Below are positions 32,169 to 42,945 of a stretch of DNA of 64,000 bases, piece after piece (position 1 is the stretch's first letter; each line of letters starts with the position of its first letter). The position numbers were made by a program, and so were the translations under genes. Origin of the DNA: Chelativorans xinjiangensis (lineage in GTDB: Bacteria > Pseudomonadota > Alphaproteobacteria > Rhizobiales > Rhizobiaceae); NCBI RefSeq assembly GCF_009812055.1, contig NZ_WQNH01000015.1, forward strand, positions 1-64,000. The letters are read 5' to 3'. The notes beneath the pieces are model-generated. The model worked only from the letters and a program-made list of their open reading frames with translations. It was not told the DNA's origin and did not search any database.

Positions 32169-33305
32169 CTATGCGCGATCAGGTTGGGCCAGTCGGCGGT
32201 CTTGGGATTGGCTGGTTCCAACGGCGCCACTACGCCATGCAGCGGGTGAGAGGCCCACGCTCTTCTTGAACGCCCGGCTGAAGGCCGCCTCGGATTCATA
32301 GCCGATCTCATGGCCTACCGTGGCTACCTTCATGGAGCTATCCGCAAGAAGGCGTGCCGCAATCTGCATGCGCCAGAGCGTCAGATACTGCATTGGGGCA
32401 TGGCCCACGACATGGGTGAACCGTGCAGCAAGTGCTGCCCGCGACATACAGGCACGGCTCGCCAACTCGTTCAGCGTCCACGGATATGCGGGCTGTTCAT
32501 GGAGCATGACCAAGACTTTGCCGATTGCGGGGTCGCGCAGGCCTGAAAGCCAGCCGGTCTCATGGGCCGGCAAGGTCTCCAGATATTGGCGCATCACCTC
32601 GACGAAAACCAACTCGCTCAGTCTCAGCCGGATGGACTCGCCGCCGACCCGCGGCTGGCGCGCCTCGGCAAGCGTGAGATCGATGAGACGGCTCAAAAAA
32701 TCCTCACGCCCGTCGTGGGACCGCTTGATCCGCAAGAGGCGCGGCAGGGTGGAGAGCACAGGATTGAAGGGCTGCATATCGCAACCGAGAAAGCCGCAGA
32801 CGAATTCGCTGTGTGGCTCGCCGCCGCCGCCTTCCTTCGACACGAAGGGCAGCCTGCCCGCCGCCATGTCCCGGAAATAGTCCATCGTCGCTTCGACGTC
32901 GAATTCCGGCGGCTGGTTAGGCTCGCTAAGCATCGAATACGGGTCGCCATGCGGCAGCACCAGCACGTCGCCGGCCTCGAACCACGTGGAGGCGACGTTC
33001 GGAATCCCGGCCCAGCCCGAGCCCTTCAGGATGATGTGATAGGACACGATATGCTGGGCGCCCGGCAGGATGATGGACGAAAACGCATCCGCGTGCGGCA
33101 CCTCCACCCCCCAGGGGAAGGACGCGTCCACCAGGAAGAACAAGGCGCCCGTCAGCTTGACCGTGCGCAGGACGTCCGAAAGCGGATCGGTGCCATGCGT
33201 CCTGTACTGGGCGGGCGGCTCCACCGCCGTGTCCGACCGCTCCGCATCGAGCGCAGTGGACGATGCGGCAATCGACAAAGACGTATGGTCATGGGCCTGG
33301 ATCAT
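32169..33305 (-). CDS. AraC-family regulator with cupin domain
   Basis: A 378-residue regulator. Residues ~40-200 form a cupin-type sensor (FPWGVEVPHADAF, VSYHIILKGSGW, FEAGDVLVLPHGDPYSM), followed by a helical linker and a C-terminal AraC HTH pair (PWTLNELASRACMSRAALAARF and ATVGHEIGYESEAAFSRAFKK). This domain pair is common in regulators of nearby oxidoreductases or stress genes. It is divergent from the methyltransferase gene with 76 bases in between, so that gene is a likely target. Confidence 0.9.
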   Translation of the reverse strand: MIQAHDHTSLSIAASSTALDAERSDTAVEPPAQYRTHGTDPLSDVLRTVKLTGALFFLVDASFPWGVEVPHADAFSSIILPGAQHIVSYHIILKGSGWAGIPNVASTWFEAGDVLVLPHGDPYSMLSEPNQPPEFDVEATMDYFRDMAAGRLPFVSKEGGGGEPHSEFVCGFLGCDMQPFNPVLSTLPRLLRIKRSHDGREDFLSRLIDLTLAEARQPRVGGESIRLRLSELVFVEVMRQYLETLPAHETGWLSGLRDPAIGKVLVMLHEQPAYPWTLNELASRACMSRAALAARFTHVVGHAPMQYLTLWRMQIAARLLADSSMKVATVGHEIGYESEAAFSRAFKKSVGLSPAAWRSGAVGTSQSQDRRLAQPDRA

Positions 33306-33381
33306 CCTCGAATTATACTCTGTGCGCACCGGCATATCCAACGGTTGTGCCCAGTTTGACGATGAGGGTGGAGGAAAGACC

Positions 33382-34176
33382 ATGACCACGCTTGAGGAAC
33401 TGCGCAGCCCTGCCGAAATTTATGACATCCACTTCGTGCCCGCGTTGTTTGCCCCCTGGGGGCCGGTCGTCGCCGCGGAAGCAGGGGTGCAGAAGGGCTA
33501 CCGTGTGCTCGACGTGGCCTGCGGCACCGGCGCTCTGACGCTTGCCGTAGCCGAAATCGCCGGCCCTTCGGGCTCGGTTGTAGGGCTTGACGCCAATCCG
33601 GAAATGCTGGCGGTTGCGCGTCGCAAGCTCGTGCAGATCGAATGGCTGGAAGGGTTGGCCGAGGCGCTGCCTTTGCCGGACAACAGCTTCGACGCCGTTG
33701 TCAGCCAGTTCGGTTTCATGTTCTTCGAGGACAAGCCGAAGGCACTCGCCGAGATGATGCGGGTCCTGAAGCCGGGCGGCCGGCTGGCGGTTGCCGTGTG
33801 CGATGCGGTCGAGAACTCGCCGGGCTATAGCGCCTTCGCGCTGTTGCTCGATCAGCTGTTCGGAAAGGAGGTGGGGGATGCATTCCGCGCCCCCTTCAGT
33901 CTTGGCGATGCCGGACGGCTGTATGAAATCTGCAATGAAGCGGAGCTTGCAGGGGCGGAGGTTGTCCAGCACAATGGAAAGGTCCGCTTCAAATCGATCG
34001 ATGCGCTGGTGTCAACCGAGCGCGCCTGCGTATGGACGCTCGGCGGCTTGCTGGCCGACGAACAGTTCGAGCGGCTTCTCAAGGAGTCGGAGACGGTGCT
34101 CACGCCCTTCGTGATCGACGGCGGCACGATCGAATTCGACATGCCATCACTCATCATAAAGGCACGGAAATCCTAG
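33382..34176 (+). CDS. SAM-dependent class-I methyltransferase
   Basis: A 264-residue methyltransferase. Motif I is VLDVACGTGALTLAVAE (residues ~43-59), the acidic loop is VVGLDANPEML, and the motif IV/post-motif regions are FDAVVSQFGFMFF and MMRVLKPGGRLAVAV, as in the UbiE/methyltransferase_11 group. A small molecule such as a quinone, lipid or toxin is the usual substrate. GGAGG lies just upstream of the ATG at 33382. It is divergent from the AraC-type gene and probably under its control. Confidence 0.9.
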   Translation: MTTLEELRSPAEIYDIHFVPALFAPWGPVVAAEAGVQKGYRVLDVACGTGALTLAVAEIAGPSGSVVGLDANPEMLAVARRKLVQIEWLEGLAEALPLPDNSFDAVVSQFGFMFFEDKPKALAEMMRVLKPGGRLAVAVCDAVENSPGYSAFALLLDQLFGKEVGDAFRAPFSLGDAGRLYEICNEAELAGAEVVQHNGKVRFKSIDALVSTERACVWTLGGLLADEQFERLLKESETVLTPFVIDGGTIEFDMPSLIIKARKS

Positions 34177-34241
34177 TCGAAGCCTAAAGTGAGAGGGCGA
34201 AGCCATGCTCCGCGACGGGTTGGCCCCCGCAAGAACCGGTT

Positions 34242-34748
34242 TCAGATGCGCCCGATGTAATCCATCTTGCCGAGCGGCACGCCCTTGTGGCGCAGCAGCG
34301 CGTAAGCCGTGGTGACATGGAAATAGAAATTTGGGATCGCGAAGCCCAGCACATAATTCCGGGCGGTGAATGTCATCGACCCCTGCCCCGTCTTCAGCAC
34401 CACTTCGGCCTCCTCGCGCCCGTCCATCGAATGGGCCGGAACCGCCTTCAGGAAAGCGACCGTTGCCGCGATGCGCGTCTGCAGCTCGTCGAAGCTGGTC
34501 TCGTTGTCTTCCATTGCGACATTCTCGACCTGGCCGACGCGCATGGCGGTGAACTTGGCGGTATCGCTGGCGCGCTGGATCTGTGCGGTGAGCGGCGCCA
34601 TATCGGGGAACAGCCGCGCTTCGAGCAGTTCCGCATGCGCCATGCCCTTCTCGTCCGCGAAAGCGCGGCCCTTTTCTAAGATTTTGCTGAGGTTTCCGAA
34701 CGCGCTCAGGAACACGGGCACGCTGACATCATAAAGCGATAGCGACAT
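34242..34748 (-). CDS. DUF1993 family protein
   Basis: A 168-residue helical protein of the DUF1993 family (DinB-like four-helix fold). It starts SLSLYDVSVPVFLSAFGNLSKIL, has LEARLFPDMAPLTAQIQRASD and ends in NYVLGFAIPNFYFHVTTAYALLRHKGVPLGKMDYIG. The function is unknown; it is common in proteobacteria. AAGGAGA lies before the ATG at 34748, overlapping the 3' end of the broken M20 peptidase gene. Confidence 0.9.
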   Translation of the reverse strand: MSLSLYDVSVPVFLSAFGNLSKILEKGRAFADEKGMAHAELLEARLFPDMAPLTAQIQRASDTAKFTAMRVGQVENVAMEDNETSFDELQTRIAATVAFLKAVPAHSMDGREEAEVVLKTGQGSMTFTARNYVLGFAIPNFYFHVTTAYALLRHKGVPLGKMDYIGRI

Positions 34749-35358
34749 GGGGTCTCCTTCGATCGCAGATGGCCTTGAACGGGTCGTAGACGATCTCCTT
34801 GAATTCATCCTGGGCAAAGCCATAAACGGAGATGACGAGTTTCTTGTCGGCTGCGGCCCCGCGACGACTGCCATCTGCAGCCCATAGACGGTATCGCAGG
34901 GAAAAGGTCGAAAAAGCCTTCATCAACCATCCGCTTTGCCCGCCGCGCCCCTCCTCGGCGGGCTGGAAGATGAAATGAACGGTCCCGGAAAAATACCGCG
35001 CCTTCGCCAATTGGCGGGCGGCGCCCAGAAGCAGGGTCGTATGGCCGTCATGACCACACGCATGCATCTTGCCGGCTACGGTTGATTTGTAAGACCGCTC
35101 GGCGGTCTCCGGCATGGCAAGCGCATCCATATCGGCCCGCAGTCCGATCGCGCGCGTGCCGTTGCCGACAGTCAGGGTGCCCACAACGCCCGTGCCGCCC
35201 GGCCCGCGATGCACCTTCATGCCGGTCTCGGCAAGGCAGTCAGCGACGATCCGGCTGGTTCGTTCCTCATCGGAACCCAGCTCGGGATGAGCGTGCAGAT
35301 CGCGTCGCAAGGCAACCAGAAAATCCATATCCGCCTGCACATCATCCACACTTGTCAT
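34729..35358 (-). pseudogene. M20-family amidohydrolase, frameshifted and truncated
   Basis: The first ~155 residues are a good M20 peptidase/hippurate-hydrolase N-terminus: LRRDLHAHPELGSDEE, GLRADMDALAMPE and KMHACGHDGHTTLLLGAARQLA (metal ligands), then FIFQPAEEG with the catalytic Glu. After that the expected FPCDTVYGLQ appears one frame off, so a one-base indel near 34894 broke the gene. The in-frame tail (ISVYGFAQDEFKEIVYDP) does not look like M20. Intact family members are ~390 residues; this frame gives about 210. The C-terminal lid and catalytic half are gone. Confidence 0.8.
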
Positions 35359-35491
35359 CAAAACACCCTTTCCTTCCTCGTCCCAACCCGGATAATGCGC
35401 CTGCCTTCGGCGCGCCCGTGAAGTCACCTTGTCCGGAAACGGAAACCCAAAGAAATCAAACGCATTTTAACGTGAGCTAATCTTGCAAACA

Positions 35492-36199
35492 ATGACGCAG
35501 GCCGATTTCCAGAACCATCTATCTGCTTTCTGGCAGGAGATCGCGCCCGCCGGTACCCATGCGCCGCAGGACGGCCACCAAGTCTTCTACCCGGCGCAGC
35601 TGCCGGACGGGCGGCAACTGGCCCTGCCGATCCGGGTGCTTTCCTGCGGTGAGAAGGCACTGGCCTCGCTGATCGTGAACCAGGCAAGTTTCGATGTTGG
35701 CGATACACTCGCAACCGCGCTTGCAGAAAAGGCATCCATGTTCAAACCGGACATCGTCGTCGGCCTTCCGACACTCGGCCTGTCGCTGGCTGCGCAGGTC
35801 GCCCGCGCGCTGGGCCACAGCCGCTACGTGCCGCTCAGCACTTCGCGCAAGTTCTGGTATAGCGAGGACCGGTCCGTCGCGTCGCGCTCGGTAACCAGTC
35901 CCGGGCAGGAAAAACGCCTTTATGCCGATCCTCGCATACTGCCGCTCCTCAATGATAAACGCGTCTTTCTGATCGATGACGTCATCAGCACGGGCAGTTC
36001 AATCCTCTCCGGCCTGCGGCTCCTGAAACTCTGTGGCATCGAACCGGTCGCCATCGGCGCGGCAATGCTCCAGACGACACATTGGCAGAGCGCGCTTGCG
36101 GAGGAGGACCCCACGCTTCCCGAGCGTGTCATCGGCGTTTTCCGGACACCCGCCCTGGCACCGGCGCCCAATGGCGGCTGGTTGCCCGAGACACTATAG
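35492..36199 (+). CDS. Phosphoribosyltransferase-fold protein
   Basis: A 235-residue type-I phosphoribosyltransferase. The PRPP-binding loop is clear (VFLIDDVISTGSSILSGL, residues ~152-169), as is the earlier IVVGLPTLGLSLAAQVARALG segment. The N-terminal ~70 residues are an adenine/orotate PRT-like hood. It may serve purine or pyrimidine salvage, but the acceptor is not evident and PRT-fold regulators exist. The ATG at 35492 is preferred to a TTG three codons earlier. It is divergent from the broken M20 gene and followed after 32 bases by the ltrA-like gene, so the two may be co-transcribed. Confidence 0.85.
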   Translation: MTQADFQNHLSAFWQEIAPAGTHAPQDGHQVFYPAQLPDGRQLALPIRVLSCGEKALASLIVNQASFDVGDTLATALAEKASMFKPDIVVGLPTLGLSLAAQVARALGHSRYVPLSTSRKFWYSEDRSVASRSVTSPGQEKRLYADPRILPLLNDKRVFLIDDVISTGSSILSGLRLLKLCGIEPVAIGAAMLQTTHWQSALAEEDPTLPERVIGVFRTPALAPAPNGGWLPETL

Positions 36200-36231
36200 G
36201 AAAAGATCGCAAGCCAAAGCAAGAACGCACC

Positions 36232-37413
36232 ATGAGCCAGACAATTCTTTCACGCCTTGTTCCAACGGAAGCCTTGCGCGACCTGCCCGAAGGCGAGTCG
36301 CCCCGGGTCACCAATATGGAGCTTTTCTTCGACCTCGTTTACGTCTTCTCGATCATCCAGCTCTCGCATTTCCTGCTGGAGCATCAAACGTGGCTCGGGG
36401 CGCTGGAGGCAGCGACTCTTTTCGCCGCCGTGTGGTGGGCCTGGAACTACACAGCCTGGGCGGCGAACTGGGTCAACCCGGATCATCGTAGCGGCCGGCT
36501 CCTCATGGTGGCGCTAATGGCCTGCGCGCTGCTCATGGCGATTGCGATGCCATCCGCCTATTCGGAGCGGGCCGGTCTCTTCGTCGGTGCATATATCGTC
36601 ATGGCTTTGCTGCGCGCGGGCTATATGGCAATGGTGTTCCGCGGCCAACAGATGAGCCGCAACTATGCTCAACTCGGGGCCTGGAGCGGCCTGTCCGGCC
36701 TTTTTTGGATTGCTGGCGTCTTCCTGCCGGAGGCACGGCTCGGACTGTGGCTTGCCGCCGTCATTGTCGACTATGCGGCGCCCTATGCGGGTTTCTGGTT
36801 GCCGGGCATCGGGACCACGCCGATGGAATCCTGGCCGCTGCGCGGGCTGCATCTGCTGGAACGCAACCAGCAGGTCTTCATCATAGCGCTCGGCGAGTCG
36901 ATCCTGCTTCTGGGCGGCATACTGGTCCGTCAGCCGTTGAGCGCGCCTGTGGTGTTGTCGGCAACCGCGGGCTTCCTGCTGATCGTCGCGCTCTGGTGGC
37001 TCTACTTCATGCATACGAGCGAGAAGGGCGAACACGCGTTTGCCCATGCATCCCACCACACCCGGCTGGCGCGTGCCGGGCTCGCCTATGCACACGGGAT
37101 CATGGTCTGTGGCGCGATTGTTGTCGCGGTTGCGATCGAACAGATCGTCTCCCACCCGACAGAGGCTGTGCATCTGCCGACGGTGCTTATCGCCGGTGCC
37201 GGACCGGTCATCTTCCTGCTAGGCAGCGCAGTCTTCCACAGGACAATGGCGAAGCAGGTGCCACCGGCCTATCTGCCCGCCGCAGCGGTGCTTGGGGCAT
37301 GGTGCTGGATTGCGTTTGCGCTGCACCTGCCGGGACTACTGCTCGGGGCAGGCGTGCTCGCGGTTCTCCTGGCGCTTGCCGGCACGGCCCGGCAAGCTGC
37401 TTATGGCCGGTAA
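36232..37413 (+). CDS. Low temperature requirement protein A (LtrA)-family membrane protein
   Basis: A 393-residue integral membrane protein with about 10-11 hydrophobic segments. It has the family's N-terminal NMELFFDLVYVFSIIQLSHFL, the central HLLERNQQVFIIALGESILLLGG and YFMHTSEKGEHAF. LtrA was named from a Listeria low-temperature mutant; the molecular role is unknown. It has no partner other than the phosphoribosyltransferase gene upstream. The ATG at 36232 lacks a strong ribosome site but matches the family start. Confidence 0.9.
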   Translation: MSQTILSRLVPTEALRDLPEGESPRVTNMELFFDLVYVFSIIQLSHFLLEHQTWLGALEAATLFAAVWWAWNYTAWAANWVNPDHRSGRLLMVALMACALLMAIAMPSAYSERAGLFVGAYIVMALLRAGYMAMVFRGQQMSRNYAQLGAWSGLSGLFWIAGVFLPEARLGLWLAAVIVDYAAPYAGFWLPGIGTTPMESWPLRGLHLLERNQQVFIIALGESILLLGGILVRQPLSAPVVLSATAGFLLIVALWWLYFMHTSEKGEHAFAHASHHTRLARAGLAYAHGIMVCGAIVVAVAIEQIVSHPTEAVHLPTVLIAGAGPVIFLLGSAVFHRTMAKQVPPAYLPAAAVLGAWCWIAFALHLPGLLLGAGVLAVLLALAGTARQAAYGR

Positions 37414-37510
37414 ACGACGCCAATCAATCCTACGAAGCGAAGGACTGTTGCGCGCTCCTGGCTCCGGTCCAACAGTATCTTCGCCCCACGCCGCGACAGC
37501 GCCGCTCCAG

Positions 37511-37529
37511 CTTTACATTTCTTTACATT
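37511..37529 (-). promoter_or_regulatory. CpxR-type box upstream of Spy-like gene
   Basis: Two CTTTACATT repeats sit exactly 10 bases apart (37511-37519 and 37521-37529). Read on the minus strand they are GTAAA-N5-GTAAA, the consensus CpxR site of enterobacteria. A one-turn direct repeat is also the hallmark of OmpR/PhoB-type binding. It lies 78 bases upstream of the Spy/CpxP-like gene that opens the operon encoding its own response regulator. Confidence 0.75.
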
Positions 37530-37606
37530 CGCCCAGAACGCTCGAAACGTTGCCCGGTTAACTTCCCTCCATTGCAGCAGGTGCTGCGGAGTGAAAGGAA
37601 ACCATT

Positions 37607-38161
37607 ATGGAAAACGAGGACAAGAACTTGGCGAGCCTGACCACCGCCGGCGAACCCGCTTCGAGGAGCTGGGGCCGGCGCACAGCGATCGGCGGCCTCG
37701 CGGCCGTCGCGGTTGTCAGCGCGATCGGCTTTGCAGCCGCCCGCAGCGACGATTTCGGCTTCGGCATGGGCCGTTTCGGCATGGGTGGCCATATGATGCA
37801 CGCGCATATGGGAGGTGGCGGCTTTATGGAACACCGGATCGGCTCCGTGCTCGACGAGCTCGAGGCGACGCCCGAGCAGGAAGACAAGCTTTGGGACATC
37901 ATCGACAACGCGCGGGGCGAGATCAGGCCGACTTTCCAGGACTTCCGCGAGACGCGTGAGGAGGTTATCGAACTCCTCGGCGCACCGACCATCGACCGCG
38001 CCGCAGCCGAGAAGCTGCGCAGCGAGCGTATCGCGGCCATCGACGAGGCCTCGCGCAAGATGACGACTGCGCTCCTCGACGCCGCCGAAGTGCTGACGCC
38101 CGAGCAGCGCGCCAAGCTCGCCGAGCATTTGAAGGAGCGCAGGGGCCACGGCCGGTGGTAA
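37607..38161 (+). CDS. Spy/CpxP-like periplasmic stress protein
   Basis: A 184-residue protein with a twin-Arg-like basic N-region (WGRRTAIGG) and a hydrophobic stretch to about residue 45, so it is membrane-anchored or exported. A Gly/Met/His-rich segment follows (FGMGRFGMGGHMMHAHMGGGGF), a likely metal-binding strip, and then a helical LTxxQ-type domain (LEATPEQEDKLWDIID ... EVLTPEQRAKLAEHL). Such proteins are chaperones or metal sensors that inhibit their cognate histidine kinase. It is followed after 39 bases by the response regulator and then the kinase, the CpxP-R-A arrangement in one operon. Confidence 0.88.
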   Translation: MENEDKNLASLTTAGEPASRSWGRRTAIGGLAAVAVVSAIGFAAARSDDFGFGMGRFGMGGHMMHAHMGGGGFMEHRIGSVLDELEATPEQEDKLWDIIDNARGEIRPTFQDFRETREEVIELLGAPTIDRAAAEKLRSERIAAIDEASRKMTTALLDAAEVLTPEQRAKLAEHLKERRGHGRW

Positions 38162-38200
38162 GACTGACCCGGCCGGGCAACTGAACGGAGCGAGAGAGAG

Positions 38201-38899
38201 ATGGCGGAACGGGTCCTGATCGTCGACGACGACACGCGCCTGTCCGCCATGCTCGCCGAGTACCTCTCCGCAAACGGCTACAGCGTCCACACCGCGGCGA
38301 CGGCCACGGCCGGCCTCACCGACCTCGGCCGCCGCGCGCCGGACGCCGTGATCCTCGACGTCATGCTGCCGGATCTCGACGGCTTCGAGACCTGCCGGCG
38401 CATGCGCGCGGTCTCGGACGTGCCGATCCTGATGCTCACCGCCAAAGGCGAGGAGACGGACCGCATCGTCGGGCTGGAGCTCGGCGCCGACGACTACCTG
38501 CCCAAGCCGTTCAATCCGCGCGAGCTGCTGGCGCGGCTGAAGGCAATCCTGCGCCGCCGCAATGGTACGGCGGCGGTTTCGCGCATCCTGCGCTTCGGGC
38601 GGCTGGAGATCGATCCGGGATCCCGCTCGGTCAGGATCGACGGCCGCGAATGTGCCCTGACCAGCCACCAGTTCGACCTGCTCACAGCACTTGCCGAAAA
38701 TGCCGGCCGCACGCTGTCGCGCGAGCAGTTGATGGACATGGTCAAGGGCGAGGAACTGGACGCCTTCGACCGCTCCATCGACGTCCACATCTCGCGCATC
38801 AGGGCGGCCATCGAGAGCGACCCCAAGCATCCGAGGCGCATCATCACCGTGCGCGGGGCCGGCTATGTCTTCGCCCGCTTCCAGGACGACGAGAGATAG
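38201..38899 (+). CDS. OmpR-family response regulator (CpxR-like)
   Basis: A 232-residue two-domain regulator. The receiver has acidic residues D10-D11, phospho-acceptor D53 (VILDVMLPD), a Thr/Lys switch (MLTAKGEE, YLPKPF) and then a winged helix from ~130 (ECALTSHQFDLLTALAENAGRTLSREQLM ... RIITVRGAGYVFA). It should bind the GTAAA-N5-GTAAA box in front of the operon and also other targets. GGAGCGAGAGAG precedes the ATG. The kinase gene begins 2 bases after its stop. Confidence 0.95.
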   Translation: MAERVLIVDDDTRLSAMLAEYLSANGYSVHTAATATAGLTDLGRRAPDAVILDVMLPDLDGFETCRRMRAVSDVPILMLTAKGEETDRIVGLELGADDYLPKPFNPRELLARLKAILRRRNGTAAVSRILRFGRLEIDPGSRSVRIDGRECALTSHQFDLLTALAENAGRTLSREQLMDMVKGEELDAFDRSIDVHISRIRAAIESDPKHPRRIITVRGAGYVFARFQDDER

Positions 38900-38901
38900 A
38901 G

Positions 38902-40161
38902 ATGCGCAGCCGGCTGTTCGTGAAAATCTACCTGACGCTACTGGCGAGCCTCGCCGCGGTCGCCGTCGCCAGCGCAGTGTTCTGGTGGCACGGACGGGGT
39001 GAGGAGGAGTCCAGCTGGCAGAGCCAGCGCGCGCGGTTCGTCGCCGCGCTGATCCCGCCCGACATGGACCGGCGGTCGGTCGAGGCGACGCTGGAGCGGC
39101 TTTCACGGGCCTTCGACGCCGATATAGCGGTCTACGACCCACACGGCAGGCTGATCGCGGGCGCCGGCGGGCCGCTCTCGCCCGACATCCTCGAGCAGCC
39201 CTGGCGCCACGGCCCGAAAGGCAACTTTCACACCATGGTGACGGCGTTGCCCGACGGCCGCGCAGTGGCCGCGCGCATGGAGCGGCCTTTCGGCCCGACC
39301 GGCCGTAATCCGCTCGCATATCTGGCGTTGATCGCCGGCGTTATCGGCCTCGCTGCCTATCCGGTGGTGCGTCACCTGACCCGCCGGCTGGAGCGGCTGC
39401 GCGGAGGCGTGGATGCCTGGGGCAGAGGCGATTTCGTGGCGCGCGTGCCGGAGGACGGAAGCGATGAGGTCGCGGCGGTGGCAAAGAGCTTCAACAAGGC
39501 CGCCGATCATGTCGAGCGGCTGATCAAGTCACACCGCGCTCTGCTCGCCAATGCCAGCCACGAATTGCGCTCGCCGCTTGCGCGCCTGCGCATGGCGATC
39601 GACCTCTATGAACAGGCGCCGGACGAGAGCCGCAAGGAGGAGATCATACGCAACCTCGCCGAGCTCGACACGCTGGTCGAGGAGATTCTGCTGGCGAGCA
39701 GGCTCGACCATGTCGAGAAGCTCGATGCGCCCGAGCCCGTCGACCTTCTGGCCCTGGTCTCGGAAGAAGGGGCGCGCAACGGCGTCGAAGTCTCGGGCAC
39801 GCCCGCGACTGTCACAGGCGATGCGCGCCTGCTCGGCAGGCTCGTGCGCAATCTCATGCAGAACGCGCTGCGCCACGGCGGCCCACCTGTCACAGCCACT
39901 ATCGCGCAGGCAGGCAGCACGGTGGAGCTCAGGGTCCGCGATCACGGCCCGGGCATACCGGATAGCGAGAGCGCCCGCGTTTTCGAGCCGTTCTACCGGC
40001 CCTCCGGGCGCAGCGAGGCTGCGGGCGGCTGGGGCCTGGGGTTGGCGCTGGTGCGGCAGATCGCCGAGCGCCACGGCGGCGCGGTCCGCTACAAATCCCC
40101 ATCGGACGGCGGCGCCTGCTTCGTCGTGACGTTGCCAATGCATCGGCCGCCTGAAAGATGA
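38902..40161 (+). CDS. Sensor histidine kinase (CpxA-like)
   Basis: A 419-residue membrane kinase with TM1 at ~6-27, a periplasmic domain to ~132, TM2 ~133-152, HAMP ~153-205 and HisKA with phospho-acceptor His in NASHELRSPLARL (~210-222). The HATPase domain has N-box NLMQNALRHGG, G1 DHGPGIP, F-box FEPFY and G2 GWGLGLALV. It phosphorylates the adjacent regulator, and the periplasmic domain is the likely docking site for the Spy-like protein. An AGAGATAGAG ribosome site overlaps the regulator stop. It is the last gene of the module and is convergent with katG. Confidence 0.94.
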   Translation: MRSRLFVKIYLTLLASLAAVAVASAVFWWHGRGEEESSWQSQRARFVAALIPPDMDRRSVEATLERLSRAFDADIAVYDPHGRLIAGAGGPLSPDILEQPWRHGPKGNFHTMVTALPDGRAVAARMERPFGPTGRNPLAYLALIAGVIGLAAYPVVRHLTRRLERLRGGVDAWGRGDFVARVPEDGSDEVAAVAKSFNKAADHVERLIKSHRALLANASHELRSPLARLRMAIDLYEQAPDESRKEEIIRNLAELDTLVEEILLASRLDHVEKLDAPEPVDLLALVSEEGARNGVEVSGTPATVTGDARLLGRLVRNLMQNALRHGGPPVTATIAQAGSTVELRVRDHGPGIPDSESARVFEPFYRPSGRSEAAGGWGLGLALVRQIAERHGGAVRYKSPSDGGACFVVTLPMHRPPER

Positions 40162-40321
40162 ACTGGAGTCGGTCTGTGGTTGGGCGTCTTCCCCTCACCC
40201 GCGCCTCCGCCTGGAAGCACCGGCGCCGGGGAACCGCAAGCAAGCATGGATGCGGTCCGCCCGGCGCCTGACATTTGGCCGCCACTGGACTTGAATAGCC
40301 GCTGAACGGCTTCAACCGGTT

Positions 40322-42945
<2,624 letters not shown>

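Noticed and set aside
37523-39319. 598-residue minus-strand frame opposite the Spy-like, regulator and kinase genes
   Set aside because: Arg/Ala-rich shadow of three clear plus-strand genes in GC-rich DNA; no domain.
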